A DNA stretch of 64,000 nucleotides from Dongia_B sp035539075 (lineage in GTDB: Bacteria; Pseudomonadota; Alphaproteobacteria; Dongiales; Dongiaceae): positions 1 through 64,000 of the forward strand of contig DATLJB010000159.1 of the NCBI GenBank assembly GCA_035539075.1, written 5' to 3'. The position numbers were made by a program, and so were the translations under genes. The notes below the pieces were generated by a model. The model was given only the letters and a program-made list of their open reading frames with translations. It was not told where the DNA came from and did no database searches. How positions within the stretch are numbered: position 1 is the first letter of the stretch; every line of letters starts with the position of its first letter. Below are positions 52,100 through 60,918 of the stretch, piece after piece.

Positions 52100-52813
52100 T
52101 CAGGCGCGCTTCAGCCCGACACCGACATAGTGATGCAGCAGGGCGGGATCGTCGCGCAGCGCTTGCGGCGCCACGGTTTCGCGCGACTGGCCGTTCTCGA
52201 TGAAGGCGATGCGGTCGGCGACGGTGAGGGCTGCGGCCACGCGCTGCTCGACCAGGATGGTGGCGACGCCCGCCGCTTTCAGGGCCCGCACCGTCTCCAG
52301 GATGGCGGCGATCATGCTGGGCATCAGCCCCTCGGTCGGCTCGTCCAGCAGCAATACTTTCGGCTCCAGGCAAAGGGCGCGCGCCATGGCCAGCATCTGC
52401 TGCTCGCCGCCGCTCAAGGTGCCGGCGCGCTGATGCATGCGCTCCTGCAATCGGGGAAACAGGCGATGGATGCGCTCCAGCGTCTCCGGCCCGCGATCCC
52501 GCGTCATCAGGCCGATGCGGAGGTTTTCCTCGACCGTCATCTCGGCGAAGAGCCGCCGCCCCTGCGGCACATAGCCGATGCCTTGCTTCGGCACCTGATG
52601 CGGCGCCAAGGCGGTGAGATCGGTACCGTCCAGGGTGATCCGCCCGCCCCTGGCATTGACCAGCCCCATGATCGCCTTCATCAGCGTGGTCTTGCCGGCG
52701 CCGTTGCGGCCGAGCAGGCAAAGGATTTCGCCCGCTTCCAGCCGCAGCGAGAAATCCCGCAGCACCTGGACATTGCCGTAGAAGCAGTTGATGGCCTCGA
52801 CGTTCAGCATCAT
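52100..52813 (-). CDS. livF: Branched-chain/amide ABC transporter ATPase LivF
   Basis: A 237-aa ATPase of the LivF group: CFYGNVQVLRDFSLRLEAGEILCLLGRNGAGKTTLMKAIMG (Walker A GRNGAGKT), the signature LSGGEQQMLAMARAL, Walker B VLLLDEPTEGLMP and the H-loop VATILVEQRVAAA. The LGRNGAGKTT and EGLMP texts distinguish LivF from LivG. Its ATG overlaps the livG stop (ATGA). It is the last gene of the leftward LivJ-H-M-G-F operon. Confidence 0.94.
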   Translation of the reverse strand: MMLNVEAINCFYGNVQVLRDFSLRLEAGEILCLLGRNGAGKTTLMKAIMGLVNARGGRITLDGTDLTALAPHQVPKQGIGYVPQGRRLFAEMTVEENLRIGLMTRDRGPETLERIHRLFPRLQERMHQRAGTLSGGEQQMLAMARALCLEPKVLLLDEPTEGLMPSMIAAILETVRALKAAGVATILVEQRVAAALTVADRIAFIENGQSRETVAPQALRDDPALLHHYVGVGLKRA

Positions 52814-53553
52814 GTCCCCAAATAAGCGCGCTGCACCTCGGCATCGGCCATGATCTCGGCCGGGCTGCCTTCGGCGAGGATATTGCCCTCGCTCATCACG
52901 GTGATGCGATGCGCCAGTTCCATCACCACATCCATGTTGTGCTCGATCAGCAAAATCGTGGTCTCGCCGGCGAGGTCGCGCACCAGGCGGCAGAAATCGA
53001 CGATCTCCGCTTCCGAGAGGCCCTGGGTCGGCTCGTCGAGGATCAGCAGCTTCGGGCGCAGGGCAAGGCCCATGGCAACTTCCAGCAGGCGCTGATGCCC
53101 GTAAGAGAGATTGCCGGCCAGTTCGTCACGGCGACCGTCGAGGCCGACGCGCCGCAGCGCCGTCATCACCGGCATCTCCAGCCCGGCCGTGTCGAAGGCG
53201 CTGCGCAGGCCGTGCTCCAGCGTCAGGCTGCGCTCGGCGGCGAGCGCCACATTGTCAAAGCAGGATAAGTTGCGGAAGACGCTGGTGATCTGGAAGGTAT
53301 AGACGATGCCGCGGGCGACCCGGTCCCAGGGCTTCAGCCGCGTGATATCGGCGCCCTGGAAGAAGATGCGGCCCGCACTCGGCGCGACACGGCCGCAGAT
53401 CATGCTGACTAGCGTCGTTTTGCCGGCGCCGTTGGGGCCGATGATGGCGCGGATCTCGCCGGCTTCCAGCGCAAGATCGACGCTGCCCACCGCGGTCAAG
53501 CCACCGAAATGCCGGCCGAGGCCTTTCGTGGCGAGGAAACTCACGGCAACCAC
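52810..53553 (-). CDS. livG: Branched-chain/amide ABC transporter ATPase LivG
   Basis: A 247-aa ATPase of the LivG group: LGRHFGGLTAVGSVDLALEAGEIRAIIGPNGAGKTTLVSMICG (Walker A GPNGAGKT), LFRNLSCFDNVALAAER, NLSYGHQRLLEVAMGLAL (the LSYG signature variant of LivG) and LLILDEPTQGLSEAE. GTG 53553 starts inside the livM 3' end (13-bp overlap). Confidence 0.94.
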   Translation of the reverse strand: MVAVSFLATKGLGRHFGGLTAVGSVDLALEAGEIRAIIGPNGAGKTTLVSMICGRVAPSAGRIFFQGADITRLKPWDRVARGIVYTFQITSVFRNLSCFDNVALAAERSLTLEHGLRSAFDTAGLEMPVMTALRRVGLDGRRDELAGNLSYGHQRLLEVAMGLALRPKLLILDEPTQGLSEAEIVDFCRLVRDLAGETTILLIEHNMDVVMELAHRITVMSEGNILAEGSPAEIMADAEVQRAYLGT

Positions 53554-54521
53554 CGCAGCTTGTGTTGCCGCAGGCTGCCCAGCAGGCCCCTGGGGAAGAA
53601 CAGCACCAGCAGGATCAGGATCGCGCCGACGATGATCAGGTAGCTGGAGGTCACTTCGGAGGACTTGTCGACCAGATAGAACATCAGCCCGGTGCCGATC
53701 AGCGGCCCCAGCAGCGTGCCGGTGCCGCCCAGCAGCACCCAGAGCAGCGCGAAGATCGAATACTGGATCGAGGCGAAAGTGGCGCCGACATAGGCGAAGA
53801 GCAAGGCATAGGCGGCACCCGCCATGGCCGAGAGCGTGCCCGACACGGTCACGGCGGCAAGCTTATAGCGATAGGCGTTATAGCCCAGCATCCTGGTGCG
53901 CTCCTCGTTCTCGCGGATGGCGACGAAGACGCGGCCGATCGGCGAGCGGATGAGGAAGAGGCAGAAGATCAGCGCCACGGCGAAAATCGCGAGCGCGACA
54001 TTATAGGCGGTGTGGGGCGCCGCGAGATCGAGCGCACCACCGGGCAAAGCCAGTTGCCGCTCGCCTGCCTCCAGCACGAAGCCCTCGTCGCCGCGCGTCA
54101 CATCGTTGAACAGCAGGATGGTCAGATAGCCTGCCTGGGCGAACATCATGGTGACGATCATGAAGGCGACGCCGCTGGTGCGCAACGCCACGAGGCCGAT
54201 GACGCAGGCGAAGGCGCCGCCGGCGAGCGTGCCGGTGATGAAGGCGGTGAGCGGATTGAGCCCCAGGAAATGCGCGCCGAGACCGGCGCCATAGAGGCCG
54301 GCGGCGAAGAACATGGCATGGCCGAGGCTGAGCAGGCCGGTATAGCCGAAGAGCATGTTATAGCCGAGGGCATAGACCGCCAGCACCATGATGCGGGTGA
54401 AGGCGCTGAGATGATAGGCCGGCAGCAGGAATTGCGCGAGGAAGAGCACGGCGATGACGCCGAGATGCAGCGCCATGATCCTGCCGCCCTCGGCCTTCCG
54501 TGTCGGTGCCATGCGATTCAT
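53541..54521 (-). CDS. livM: Branched-chain/amide ABC permease LivM
   Basis: A 326-aa permease with 8-10 predicted helices. Family marks are RIMVLAVYALGYNMLFGYTGLLSLGHAMFFAAGLYGAGL, the coupling-loop text IRENEERTRMLGYNAYRYKLAA, and FAYVGATFASIQYSIFALLWVLLGGTGTLLGPLIGTGLMF. ATG 54521 overlaps the livH stop (ATGA). Partner of LivH in the heterodimeric pore. Confidence 0.94.
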   Translation of the reverse strand: MNRMAPTRKAEGGRIMALHLGVIAVLFLAQFLLPAYHLSAFTRIMVLAVYALGYNMLFGYTGLLSLGHAMFFAAGLYGAGLGAHFLGLNPLTAFITGTLAGGAFACVIGLVALRTSGVAFMIVTMMFAQAGYLTILLFNDVTRGDEGFVLEAGERQLALPGGALDLAAPHTAYNVALAIFAVALIFCLFLIRSPIGRVFVAIRENEERTRMLGYNAYRYKLAAVTVSGTLSAMAGAAYALLFAYVGATFASIQYSIFALLWVLLGGTGTLLGPLIGTGLMFYLVDKSSEVTSSYLIIVGAILILLVLFFPRGLLGSLRQHKLRWLP

Positions 54522-55396
54522 GCCTTGGCCCCGAACAATCCGCCCGGACGCCAGACCAGCACCAGCGCGACCAGCAGGGTGGCGAGGATCTTGCCGAGCG
54601 TCGGGGCGAAGAAGACCGAGACCATGCCGTCGCTGATGCCGATGATGAAGGCGGCGATCAAGGTGCCGCGCAGGCTGCCGAGCCCGCCGATGATGACGAC
54701 GATGAAGCTTTGCAGCAGCGGATCGAGGCCCATCAGGTAATGCGCCTGGCGGATCGGCACCACCAGCACGCCCGCCACCGCCGCCAGCATGGCGCCCAAG
54801 GCGAAGACCGCGGCATAGACCCGGTCGACCGGCACGCCGAAAGCCGTCGCCGTCTCGCGGTCGAACTGCGTTGCCCGCATGATGAGGCCGAATTTCGTGC
54901 GCGTGATGCCGTACCAGGTGGCGAGCAGCAGCAGCGCCGCGACGGCCATGACGACCAGCTTGTAGCCGGAATAGCCGAACCAGGGAAAGCGCACGCGGAA
55001 GTCGACCAGCGGCGCCACCGCATGGGCATCCGGCCCATAGGTCATCAGCGTCGCCTGCTGGATGATGTAGAGGAGGCCGATGGTGGCGACGATGGTCGCC
55101 TCCGGCTGGTAATCGAGGCGCTGCAGCACCAGCCGGTCCGCCGCCACCGCCACCGCCCCGACAATCAGCGGGCTGCCGATGATCGCCAGCAGGAAGCCGA
55201 GTGTCGTATGGTCGCCGGCGAGCGCACTGAAGGCCGAGGCCAGCACGGCGCCCAGCATGAAGAACTCGCCATGGGCGACATTGACCACGCGCATGACGCC
55301 GAAGACCAGAGACAGGCCGAGCGCGGTCAAGGCCAGCACGAAGGCCGAGACGCTGCCTTCCAGAAAAGCGAGCAGAAGATGGGGACCGAGGCTCAT
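54518..55396 (-). CDS. livH: Branched-chain/amide ABC permease LivH
   Basis: A 292-aa permease with about eight helices: LTALGLSLVFGVMRVVNVAHGEFFMLGAVLASAF, the coupling-loop text MRATQFDRETATAFGVPVDRVYAAVFALGAMLAAVAGVL, and IGGLGSLRGTLIAAFIIGISDGMVSVFFAPTLGKIL. I used ATG 55396; the frame is open to 55459. It follows the binding-protein gene by ~100 bp. Confidence 0.94.
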   Translation of the reverse strand: MSLGPHLLLAFLEGSVSAFVLALTALGLSLVFGVMRVVNVAHGEFFMLGAVLASAFSALAGDHTTLGFLLAIIGSPLIVGAVAVAADRLVLQRLDYQPEATIVATIGLLYIIQQATLMTYGPDAHAVAPLVDFRVRFPWFGYSGYKLVVMAVAALLLLATWYGITRTKFGLIMRATQFDRETATAFGVPVDRVYAAVFALGAMLAAVAGVLVVPIRQAHYLMGLDPLLQSFIVVIIGGLGSLRGTLIAAFIIGISDGMVSVFFAPTLGKILATLLVALVLVWRPGGLFGAKA

Positions 55397-55501
55397 GTCG
55401 GCACGCTCATGACCGGCGCCTTCAATGATGCGAGGAGGGAACGGGAAGCTGGCCGGCAACGGCCGACCGGCTTCCGGACAAGACGGAGGATCAATCCGCG
55501 C

Positions 55502-56851
55502 TTACAGCGGCTTCGTCGTGTAATCGGCCTCCGGCTCATAGGTGCCGTCGGCGATCTCGGTGCGATGCGCCACCTTCAGCCGCCCCTTCTCCACCTTGGA
55601 GATATATTGATGGCCGAAGCATTGGTGGATCTTCCCGACGAAGGTCTTGTCGCCTTGCGGATGCTCGTTTCCTTCGGCGAAGCTGGTCATGCTTTCGAGG
55701 GCCTCGATCAGCTTGGCCTTGTCGGCCGGGCTCGGCGATTGATAGCCGCTCTGCTCCACCGCCTGCTTGATGACATGGAGCGTCTCCCAGCAGCCGAACA
55801 TATGCGAATAAGTGGAGATCTCCTTCGGATTCGCGATGCTGGCGCCGTTGTCGTCGACGCCCACCTTGCCGCGATAGAACTTGTCGAATGCCGTCGGATG
55901 GCCATCGGCATAGCGCGGGAAGGCTTCCCAGAAATAGCTGCCTTCGAGGAATTCCAGGCCCGGGCTGGCGAGATCGACGGCCTCCAGCGAATCGATGAAG
56001 CCGAAGAGCTGCGGATGCGATGACCCGTAGAACTCGCCCATCTCCTTGACGAAGGTCAGCACGCCCGGCCCCACCATGACGTGATAGATCACGTCCGTGT
56101 CGTTGGGGATTTGCGGGAAATATTTGGTGAAGGAGGATTCGGTCGCCGGGATCGGCAGCAGGGTCGTGACCTTGCCGCCCTGCTTCTCGATCGCCGCGCT
56201 GAAATAATCGCGGTGATCATAGCCGAAGGCGTAATCCGGGAAGATCATCGTGACCTTCTTGCCGAGATTCTGGCTGACCCAGGGCGCCATCGAGATCACC
56301 TGCGCGCGGACATCGGTGATGCCGGGCTGGAAGACATAGCGGTTGAGCTTGCCCGAGGCCACGTGATGGCCTTCGCTGACGACGAAATAGGGCATCTTCA
56401 GCTCGCCGGCACGGGGCGCCGAACCGATCACCACATGCGAGAACAGCGTGCCGAAGACGAAATCCACCTTATGCTCGGTGGCGAATTTCTCCACCACCTC
56501 GGCGCCGCGCTTGGGATCGGTGCCGTCATCCTCGGCGATCATCTGGATCTGCCGGCCGGCGATGCCGCCGGATTCGTTGATCAGCTTGACGGCGGCGGTG
56601 CTCACCTGCTCGTACCAGCGGCCATAGGCTGCGCCGATGCCGGTGCGATGCACCTGGAAACCGATCTTGATCGGCTCGCTGCTATTGGCCTGGATATAGC
56701 GGGTGAAGCCCGGCATCAGCCCGGTTCCCGCCGCGAGGCCGGCAGCAGCGCCCAGGCCCTGCAGCGCCCGGCGGCGCGTCACCAGCCCGGCCGGTGTGAC
56801 GAGCGTCGAAGCCTTCGCCTGCGATGGCGTTTGTTGTTTCTTCCCAGTCAT
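55502..56851 (-). CDS. livJ: Periplasmic amide/branched-chain-type binding protein with Tat-like signal
   Basis: A 449-aa type 1 periplasmic binding protein. The N terminus LVTRRRALQGLGAAAGLAAGTGLMPGF is a twin-arginine-type signal (RRR before a Gly/Ala-rich hydrophobic run), suggesting export of a folded protein. The mature part contains PIKIGFQVHRTGIGAAYGRWYEQVSTAAVKLINESGGIAGRQIQMIAEDDGTDPKRGAEVVEKF and FVVSEGHHVASGKLNRYVF. This is the amide-binding/urea-type group rather than classical leucine-binding protein, and the ligand is unknown. It is first in the operon and its upstream region carries an inverted repeat at 56922-56946. Confidence 0.9.
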   Translation of the reverse strand: MTGKKQQTPSQAKASTLVTPAGLVTRRRALQGLGAAAGLAAGTGLMPGFTRYIQANSSEPIKIGFQVHRTGIGAAYGRWYEQVSTAAVKLINESGGIAGRQIQMIAEDDGTDPKRGAEVVEKFATEHKVDFVFGTLFSHVVIGSAPRAGELKMPYFVVSEGHHVASGKLNRYVFQPGITDVRAQVISMAPWVSQNLGKKVTMIFPDYAFGYDHRDYFSAAIEKQGGKVTTLLPIPATESSFTKYFPQIPNDTDVIYHVMVGPGVLTFVKEMGEFYGSSHPQLFGFIDSLEAVDLASPGLEFLEGSYFWEAFPRYADGHPTAFDKFYRGKVGVDDNGASIANPKEISTYSHMFGCWETLHVIKQAVEQSGYQSPSPADKAKLIEALESMTSFAEGNEHPQGDKTFVGKIHQCFGHQYISKVEKGRLKVAHRTEIADGTYEPEADYTTKPL

Positions 56852-56921
56852 TTACTCCCCCTGATCTCGAGTTGTCGTTGCTTGCGGAACCCTGATGTGA
56901 GGCGCGCCCCTCCCCTGGAGC

Positions 56922-56946
56922 GTCTATTTGTGTACAAATAATAGAC
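56922..56946. promoter_or_regulatory. Inverted repeat upstream of livJ
   Basis: GTCTATT (56922-56928) and AATAGAC (56940-56946) form a perfect 7-bp dyad around an 11-base centre containing TTGTGTACAA, 71-95 bp before the livJ start. The inner sequence resembles operators of FadR-type GntR regulators (TNGT...ACNA), but no GntR gene lies nearby. Confidence 0.5.
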
Positions 56947-57105
56947 ACGGCGCATAAGGAAACTCAACAGCGAGAATCCGGATTCGCGGGCCAGCAGAGC
57001 AGCATCGGCCGCGCCTGTCTCGCTTCAGCGCGACGCCGATCCATCGCGATCTCACCGGAACGCGATTCCCGGCAGCGATGTCAGCTGGCGGATCAGGAGG
57101 ACGGG

Positions 57106-58830
57106 TCAGCCGGCATGCGGGGTGGCGAGCAGCCAGAGGCCGAACAAGGTATAGAAGATCATCAGCACGGCGAGCGGCGCCTCGCGGACGCGGACGGCGC
57201 GCCCCTCGCCCCAGAGACGGCGGCCGATGAGATGCGCCAGGGCCACGGCGAGAATATGGCCAAGCACGATCACCGCCGCCTCGATGTTCCAGATCAGCCG
57301 AACCGAATGATAGTCGCTCAGCATCGCCGTGGTGACGTGATAGCCGGCGGTGCCGAAGAGATCCCAGTCGCGCTCGAAGGGATCTGAGATCGCCACCCAG
57401 ACATCCTGGATATTGACGAGAAAGTCCGTCAGGTAATGGGCGATGTGATAGGCGATGGAAATCGGCATGATCGAAATGACGAGAGCGCCGGCCGCCGCGG
57501 CCGTCGACAGGCGCGCCTGGTCGCCGCCCATCGCGCGGGCAAGTTTGCCGCCGAGCCAGATTGCAGCGAAATAGAGGCCCGCCAGCGAGGCCCAGCTTGC
57601 GGCCAGGCCCAGCGTCATGAAGCCGATGACGGCGCTGCGGCCGGGAAATTCCAGCGGATTGACCCCGCCGATGCCGAGCCACCAGAAAGTGCTGCCGAGC
57701 CCGTCGAAGGTGACGGCGGCAAGCGCCAGCAGGATGAAGAGGACGCCGCTGACCGGCAGCGGCGCTGCGCCCAGCAGACCGGCGCCGGGCCAGGCGAGCC
57801 GGCAGCGCCGCAGGCCGGCCCTCTCTTGCGTCATCACGTCCTGTGTCGTCACACCCTGTGTCACTACGAACGGCGAAAGCCGCGCGATCAGGCTGAAGAA
57901 GATCGAGAAAGGCTCCGCACGGCCGAGCCAGGCTTGCGCACCGAAACAGGCGATGCCGGCGATGGTCCACAGGCTGTAGCAGGTCGCGGCCTCGGCCAGG
58001 CGGGTCGGATCGGCGGGCGCCGGATAGACCAGCTCGAACCAGGCGAAGATCAAGAAGGCAATGCTGGCCGGCCAATAGCCGAGCCATTCCGGATAGCGCC
58101 ATAAGGGCGAGGTGTCGCCGCGGTCCAGCAGCCGACCTAGCAGCGCCGCCGGCACGACCCAGGGATTGAGCCAGGACCAGACATCGCCCAGCACCGCCTG
58201 CAGCACGACGAGGCCGACCCACCAGAGGGTCCAGATGCCGAGCGGCAGCAGATTGTCCAGGGGATCGGTGTTGCCGAAATAGCCGATCAGCAGCAACAGG
58301 ATCAGCAGCAGGGTGGCGAGGGTATTGGCGAGACCGCGCGCGATCCGCATCCGGTTGCCCGCAGGCAGCATGGCCAGCGTCAACCGCGCTTCGGCGAACC
58401 ATCGCAGGCGGTCGCCCGGCACCAGCGCAATCAGCAGGAAACTTGCCGCCACCGCCGCCGTACCGCCCAGCAGGTAATAACCGGTCGGCAGCAACAGGAC
58501 GAAACCGCCCTCGCCGGTATGGGCCAGCGCCTGGCCGCAGGTGAAGATCATCGCCGGCAACACCGCCAGCACGGCGCCGCATCGTCTCAGCCTCGACGGA
58601 TGGCTTGCAGTCGATCTCAACTCGAACAGGTGCTCTTTCCCCTGAAGCGCTCTTTCCCCTGACAGCCGCAACCGCCCGATCGGCGCGAGGGCGAACAGAT
58701 CGTGGCATAGGCTGCATGCCGAATCCACGGCAAAGGCCCTGCCGGCCGCAGCCTGCGAGAAATCGGCGCCCGGCCGCCCCAGCGCGGCGGCCGCATGATG
58801 CCGGAATGTTTCTACCGGCGATGGCCGCAT
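57106..58830 (-). CDS. Polytopic membrane protein of unknown function with CxxC and His-rich helices
   Basis: A 574-aa protein with about ten to twelve predicted membrane helices, the first from residue ~85 (CGAVLAVLPAMIFTCGQALA). The soluble N terminus contains CSLCHD (a CxxC pair followed by His) and the C-terminal third is rich in membrane-near His residues (ISIAYHIAHYLTDFLVNIQDV, YHVTTAMLSDYHSVRLIWN, LGHILAVALAHLIG). The pattern is compatible with metal or haem binding but no known motif is present. Between helices, residues near 320-335 hold three imperfect 5-residue repeats (TQGVTTQDVMTQ). I do not recognise a family. The alternative frame on the same strand (56924-58879) lacks hydrophobic segments. 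It starts at ATG 58830 without a strong ribosome site. Confidence 0.6.
   Translation of the reverse strand: MRPSPVETFRHHAAAALGRPGADFSQAAAGRAFAVDSACSLCHDLFALAPIGRLRLSGERALQGKEHLFELRSTASHPSRLRRCGAVLAVLPAMIFTCGQALAHTGEGGFVLLLPTGYYLLGGTAAVAASFLLIALVPGDRLRWFAEARLTLAMLPAGNRMRIARGLANTLATLLLILLLLIGYFGNTDPLDNLLPLGIWTLWWVGLVVLQAVLGDVWSWLNPWVVPAALLGRLLDRGDTSPLWRYPEWLGYWPASIAFLIFAWFELVYPAPADPTRLAEAATCYSLWTIAGIACFGAQAWLGRAEPFSIFFSLIARLSPFVVTQGVTTQDVMTQERAGLRRCRLAWPGAGLLGAAPLPVSGVLFILLALAAVTFDGLGSTFWWLGIGGVNPLEFPGRSAVIGFMTLGLAASWASLAGLYFAAIWLGGKLARAMGGDQARLSTAAAAGALVISIMPISIAYHIAHYLTDFLVNIQDVWVAISDPFERDWDLFGTAGYHVTTAMLSDYHSVRLIWNIEAAVIVLGHILAVALAHLIGRRLWGEGRAVRVREAPLAVLMIFYTLFGLWLLATPHAG
57827..57871 (-). 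repeat. Three imperfect 15-bp in-frame repeats
   Basis: Units TGCGTCATCACGTCC, TGTGTCGTCACACCC and TGTGTCACTACGAAC (plus strand) lie within the membrane-protein gene and encode the TQ-rich loop between two helices. The multiple-of-three unit keeps the frame. Confidence 0.6.
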
Positions 58831-58925
58831 GCCGGGCGGGATGATCGCCCTCTATCTTGCTGAGGAGAGACGGATTCACGTTCCAGACAAATTCGCGAAG
58901 CGATCCCGTCTAGAACGATCCGGTT

Positions 58926-60593
58926 TTAGCCTTGCGCCGCATTATGCCGCTTGCCGAACAGCATGGTCACGTTGATGCGGCGGTTCTCATAGCCCTCGCG
59001 GAAATTGACCGTGCCGGTCTCATGGAAGAGATCCGAATTGAACATGACGGCGCGGTTCTGCCGATGCGGCACGTTGATCGCCTCTGCCCCGCTCTCGGCA
59101 ATGAAGCGGCGGATCACGGCCTCATCCTTGTTATAGGTGTTGAAGTCCCAGTCGAGCGGCGCCTCCTTGTCCCAGACCTTGAGGCCGCCGCCATCGGGAT
59201 CGAGATTGGCCTCGTCCGGCGTGATCCAGAAATTGACATTCACGGCGGCGAAATCGGCGTGGATGGGAATGCCGGCCAGCTTGTGGTCGTATTTGAAGGC
59301 CCACATCTTGGCGACCGGATGGCCGTCGAAAATCGACGGCAACGATCGCGCCAGTTCATGGGCGATCTGCACCAGCAGCGGGCAGCAGAAGCCGCCCTCG
59401 ATGAAGCTGCCGACATAGCCATTGGCGAAACGGAACTCGTTCCAGATCGTCGAAGTGAGGCAGAAGCGCCGCAGGGCGGCAAGCGCCGTCGGCGTCAGCA
59501 AGCCGTCGAACCAGGTAATGCCGGGGCCACGCCGGCGGTAATCCGCTTCGATTGCCCGCCAGTCCAGGTCCGGATTGACGGCCGGCCCGGCAATCGCCGT
59601 ATCGGCGTCCCACAGCAGCAGGCGATTATAATGAGGCGCCAAGCGTGTCTGCGCCGCCGCCGGCAGTTCCACCGTGACCTCGCCCGGTTTCGCCGCCGGC
59701 AGGCCGTCCAGCGCGCGTTGCAGATCGGCGATTATCTGCGCAGCTTCCTCACCGATCAGCCCCTGCCCCTGCAGATAGCGCAGCTGCTCGATATCGTGGC
59801 GCAGCTTCACCGGGGTGGTGCGACGGAAATAGGTCGGGTTGCGCTGAGCCGTCGCGCCGGGCGCGAAACGCAGCCGGGTCGCGGTATGGAAGGCCCGCAT
59901 CGCCTCTTCGGCCCGGTCCATGTCGAGCAGCAGATTGCCAAGATTGTGGTACACATCGGCGAAATCCGGATGCAGCGCGATGGCGCGCCGGTAATGCTTG
60001 AGGACGAGATCATAGTCGCCGCTATCGCGCAGCAACCGGCCGAGATTGAAATGGGTGATGGCCGATTTCTCGTCGAGCTTGAGGACCTGTTCGAAAGCCT
60101 GTCGCGCGGCCTTCGTCCGGCCATCCTTGGCCAGGGCCGTGGCGAGATTGCCGAGGATGCCCACATGGCGCGGCAGAATCGCATGGGCGCTTTGCAGGCG
60201 CTCGATCGCCCTCCCCAGCGTCTCCTGCTGTTCGTCGAGGATCGCCAGCTGCAGCCAGGCTTCCGGCATCTCGCGGTCGAGCTCGATCGCCTTTTCGAGA
60301 TGTGGCCTTGCCTTTACCGGCTCATCGAGCCGGGCCAGCGCCTGCCCCATCGCCATCTGCGCTGCGGCATGATCCGGCACCTGGCGCAACAGCAGTTCCA
60401 GCTCGCGCCGTCCCCGCAGCAGTTCGCCGCCTTCCAGCCAGAATCGCGCCAGCAGGAAACGGGCATCGGTATTGCGCGGATCGCGCTTGAGTACCGCCTC
60501 GACCCGCCGCCGCGCGCCCGTCAGGTCGCCGGCATGGAAGGCTATGATCGCCGCTTCAAGCGTATTGGGTGAGGATTGCGGCTGCAGCGCCAT
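58926..60593 (-). CDS. TPR repeat protein with C-terminal 2OG-Fe(II) oxygenase domain
   Basis: A 555-aa protein. Residues ~10-245 contain about seven TPR units, for example GDLTGARRRVEAVLKRDPRNTDARFLLARFWL and DYDLVLKHYRRAIALHPDFADVYHNLGNLLL. The C-terminal domain (~400-550) has HADFAAVNVNFWITPDEANLDPDGGGLKVW with the Fe-binding H-x-D at ~443-445, the distal His in FNSDLFHETG (~524) and the 2-oxoglutarate-binding Arg in NRRINVTMLFG (~537), i.e. a complete facial triad. Related TPR-oxygenases hydroxylate proteins or carbohydrates. It is read leftward, ~100 bp upstream of the unknown membrane protein, and could be co-transcribed with it. Confidence 0.88.
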   Translation of the reverse strand: MALQPQSSPNTLEAAIIAFHAGDLTGARRRVEAVLKRDPRNTDARFLLARFWLEGGELLRGRRELELLLRQVPDHAAAQMAMGQALARLDEPVKARPHLEKAIELDREMPEAWLQLAILDEQQETLGRAIERLQSAHAILPRHVGILGNLATALAKDGRTKAARQAFEQVLKLDEKSAITHFNLGRLLRDSGDYDLVLKHYRRAIALHPDFADVYHNLGNLLLDMDRAEEAMRAFHTATRLRFAPGATAQRNPTYFRRTTPVKLRHDIEQLRYLQGQGLIGEEAAQIIADLQRALDGLPAAKPGEVTVELPAAAQTRLAPHYNRLLLWDADTAIAGPAVNPDLDWRAIEADYRRRGPGITWFDGLLTPTALAALRRFCLTSTIWNEFRFANGYVGSFIEGGFCCPLLVQIAHELARSLPSIFDGHPVAKMWAFKYDHKLAGIPIHADFAAVNVNFWITPDEANLDPDGGGLKVWDKEAPLDWDFNTYNKDEAVIRRFIAESGAEAINVPHRQNRAVMFNSDLFHETGTVNFREGYENRRINVTMLFGKRHNAAQG

Positions 60594-60723
60594 CAGGAAG
60601 TCCGTCGGTCGTGATCATCGTCGTTCGTGCGGCGCATCATAGAGCCGCCTCACGCATCCGTCGATATCCCGCCGATCGGGCCGCAGTGTCTCCCACTCCA
60701 CCTGATACTGCCGTCACCTTGCC

Positions 60724-60901
60724 GCCCCCCCTCACCCCGACCCTCACCCCGCAAGCGGGGCGAGGGAGTTAGGGGCGTCGAGCGGAAAGATAGTGACCTG
60801 TCCTGGCCCCCTTCAACTTGTGGCGAAGAAGCAGTGGAAAAGCATCGGCTCAATCCACCTCCCTCGCCCCACGCCAGTGGGGAGAGGGTTAGGGTGAGGG
60901 G
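60724..60901. repeat. Inverted pair of GC-rich palindromes (REPIN-like doublet)
   Basis: Two diverged copies at 60724-60776 and, inverted, 60859-60901 enclose ~80 bp. They fill most of the spacer between the thiolase stop and the TPR-oxygenase start. Their core differs from the other doublets by C/A changes (CACCCCGCAAGCGGGGCGAGG). Confidence 0.7.
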
Positions 60902-60918
60902 TATTCACAGACCAGATG

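Noticed and set aside
56924..58879. A 651-codon frame on the minus strand in the region of the unknown membrane protein
   Set aside because: It has no hydrophobic segments and Arg/Ala/Gly-rich chance composition, whereas the 574-aa frame at 57106-58830 has about ten regular membrane helices.
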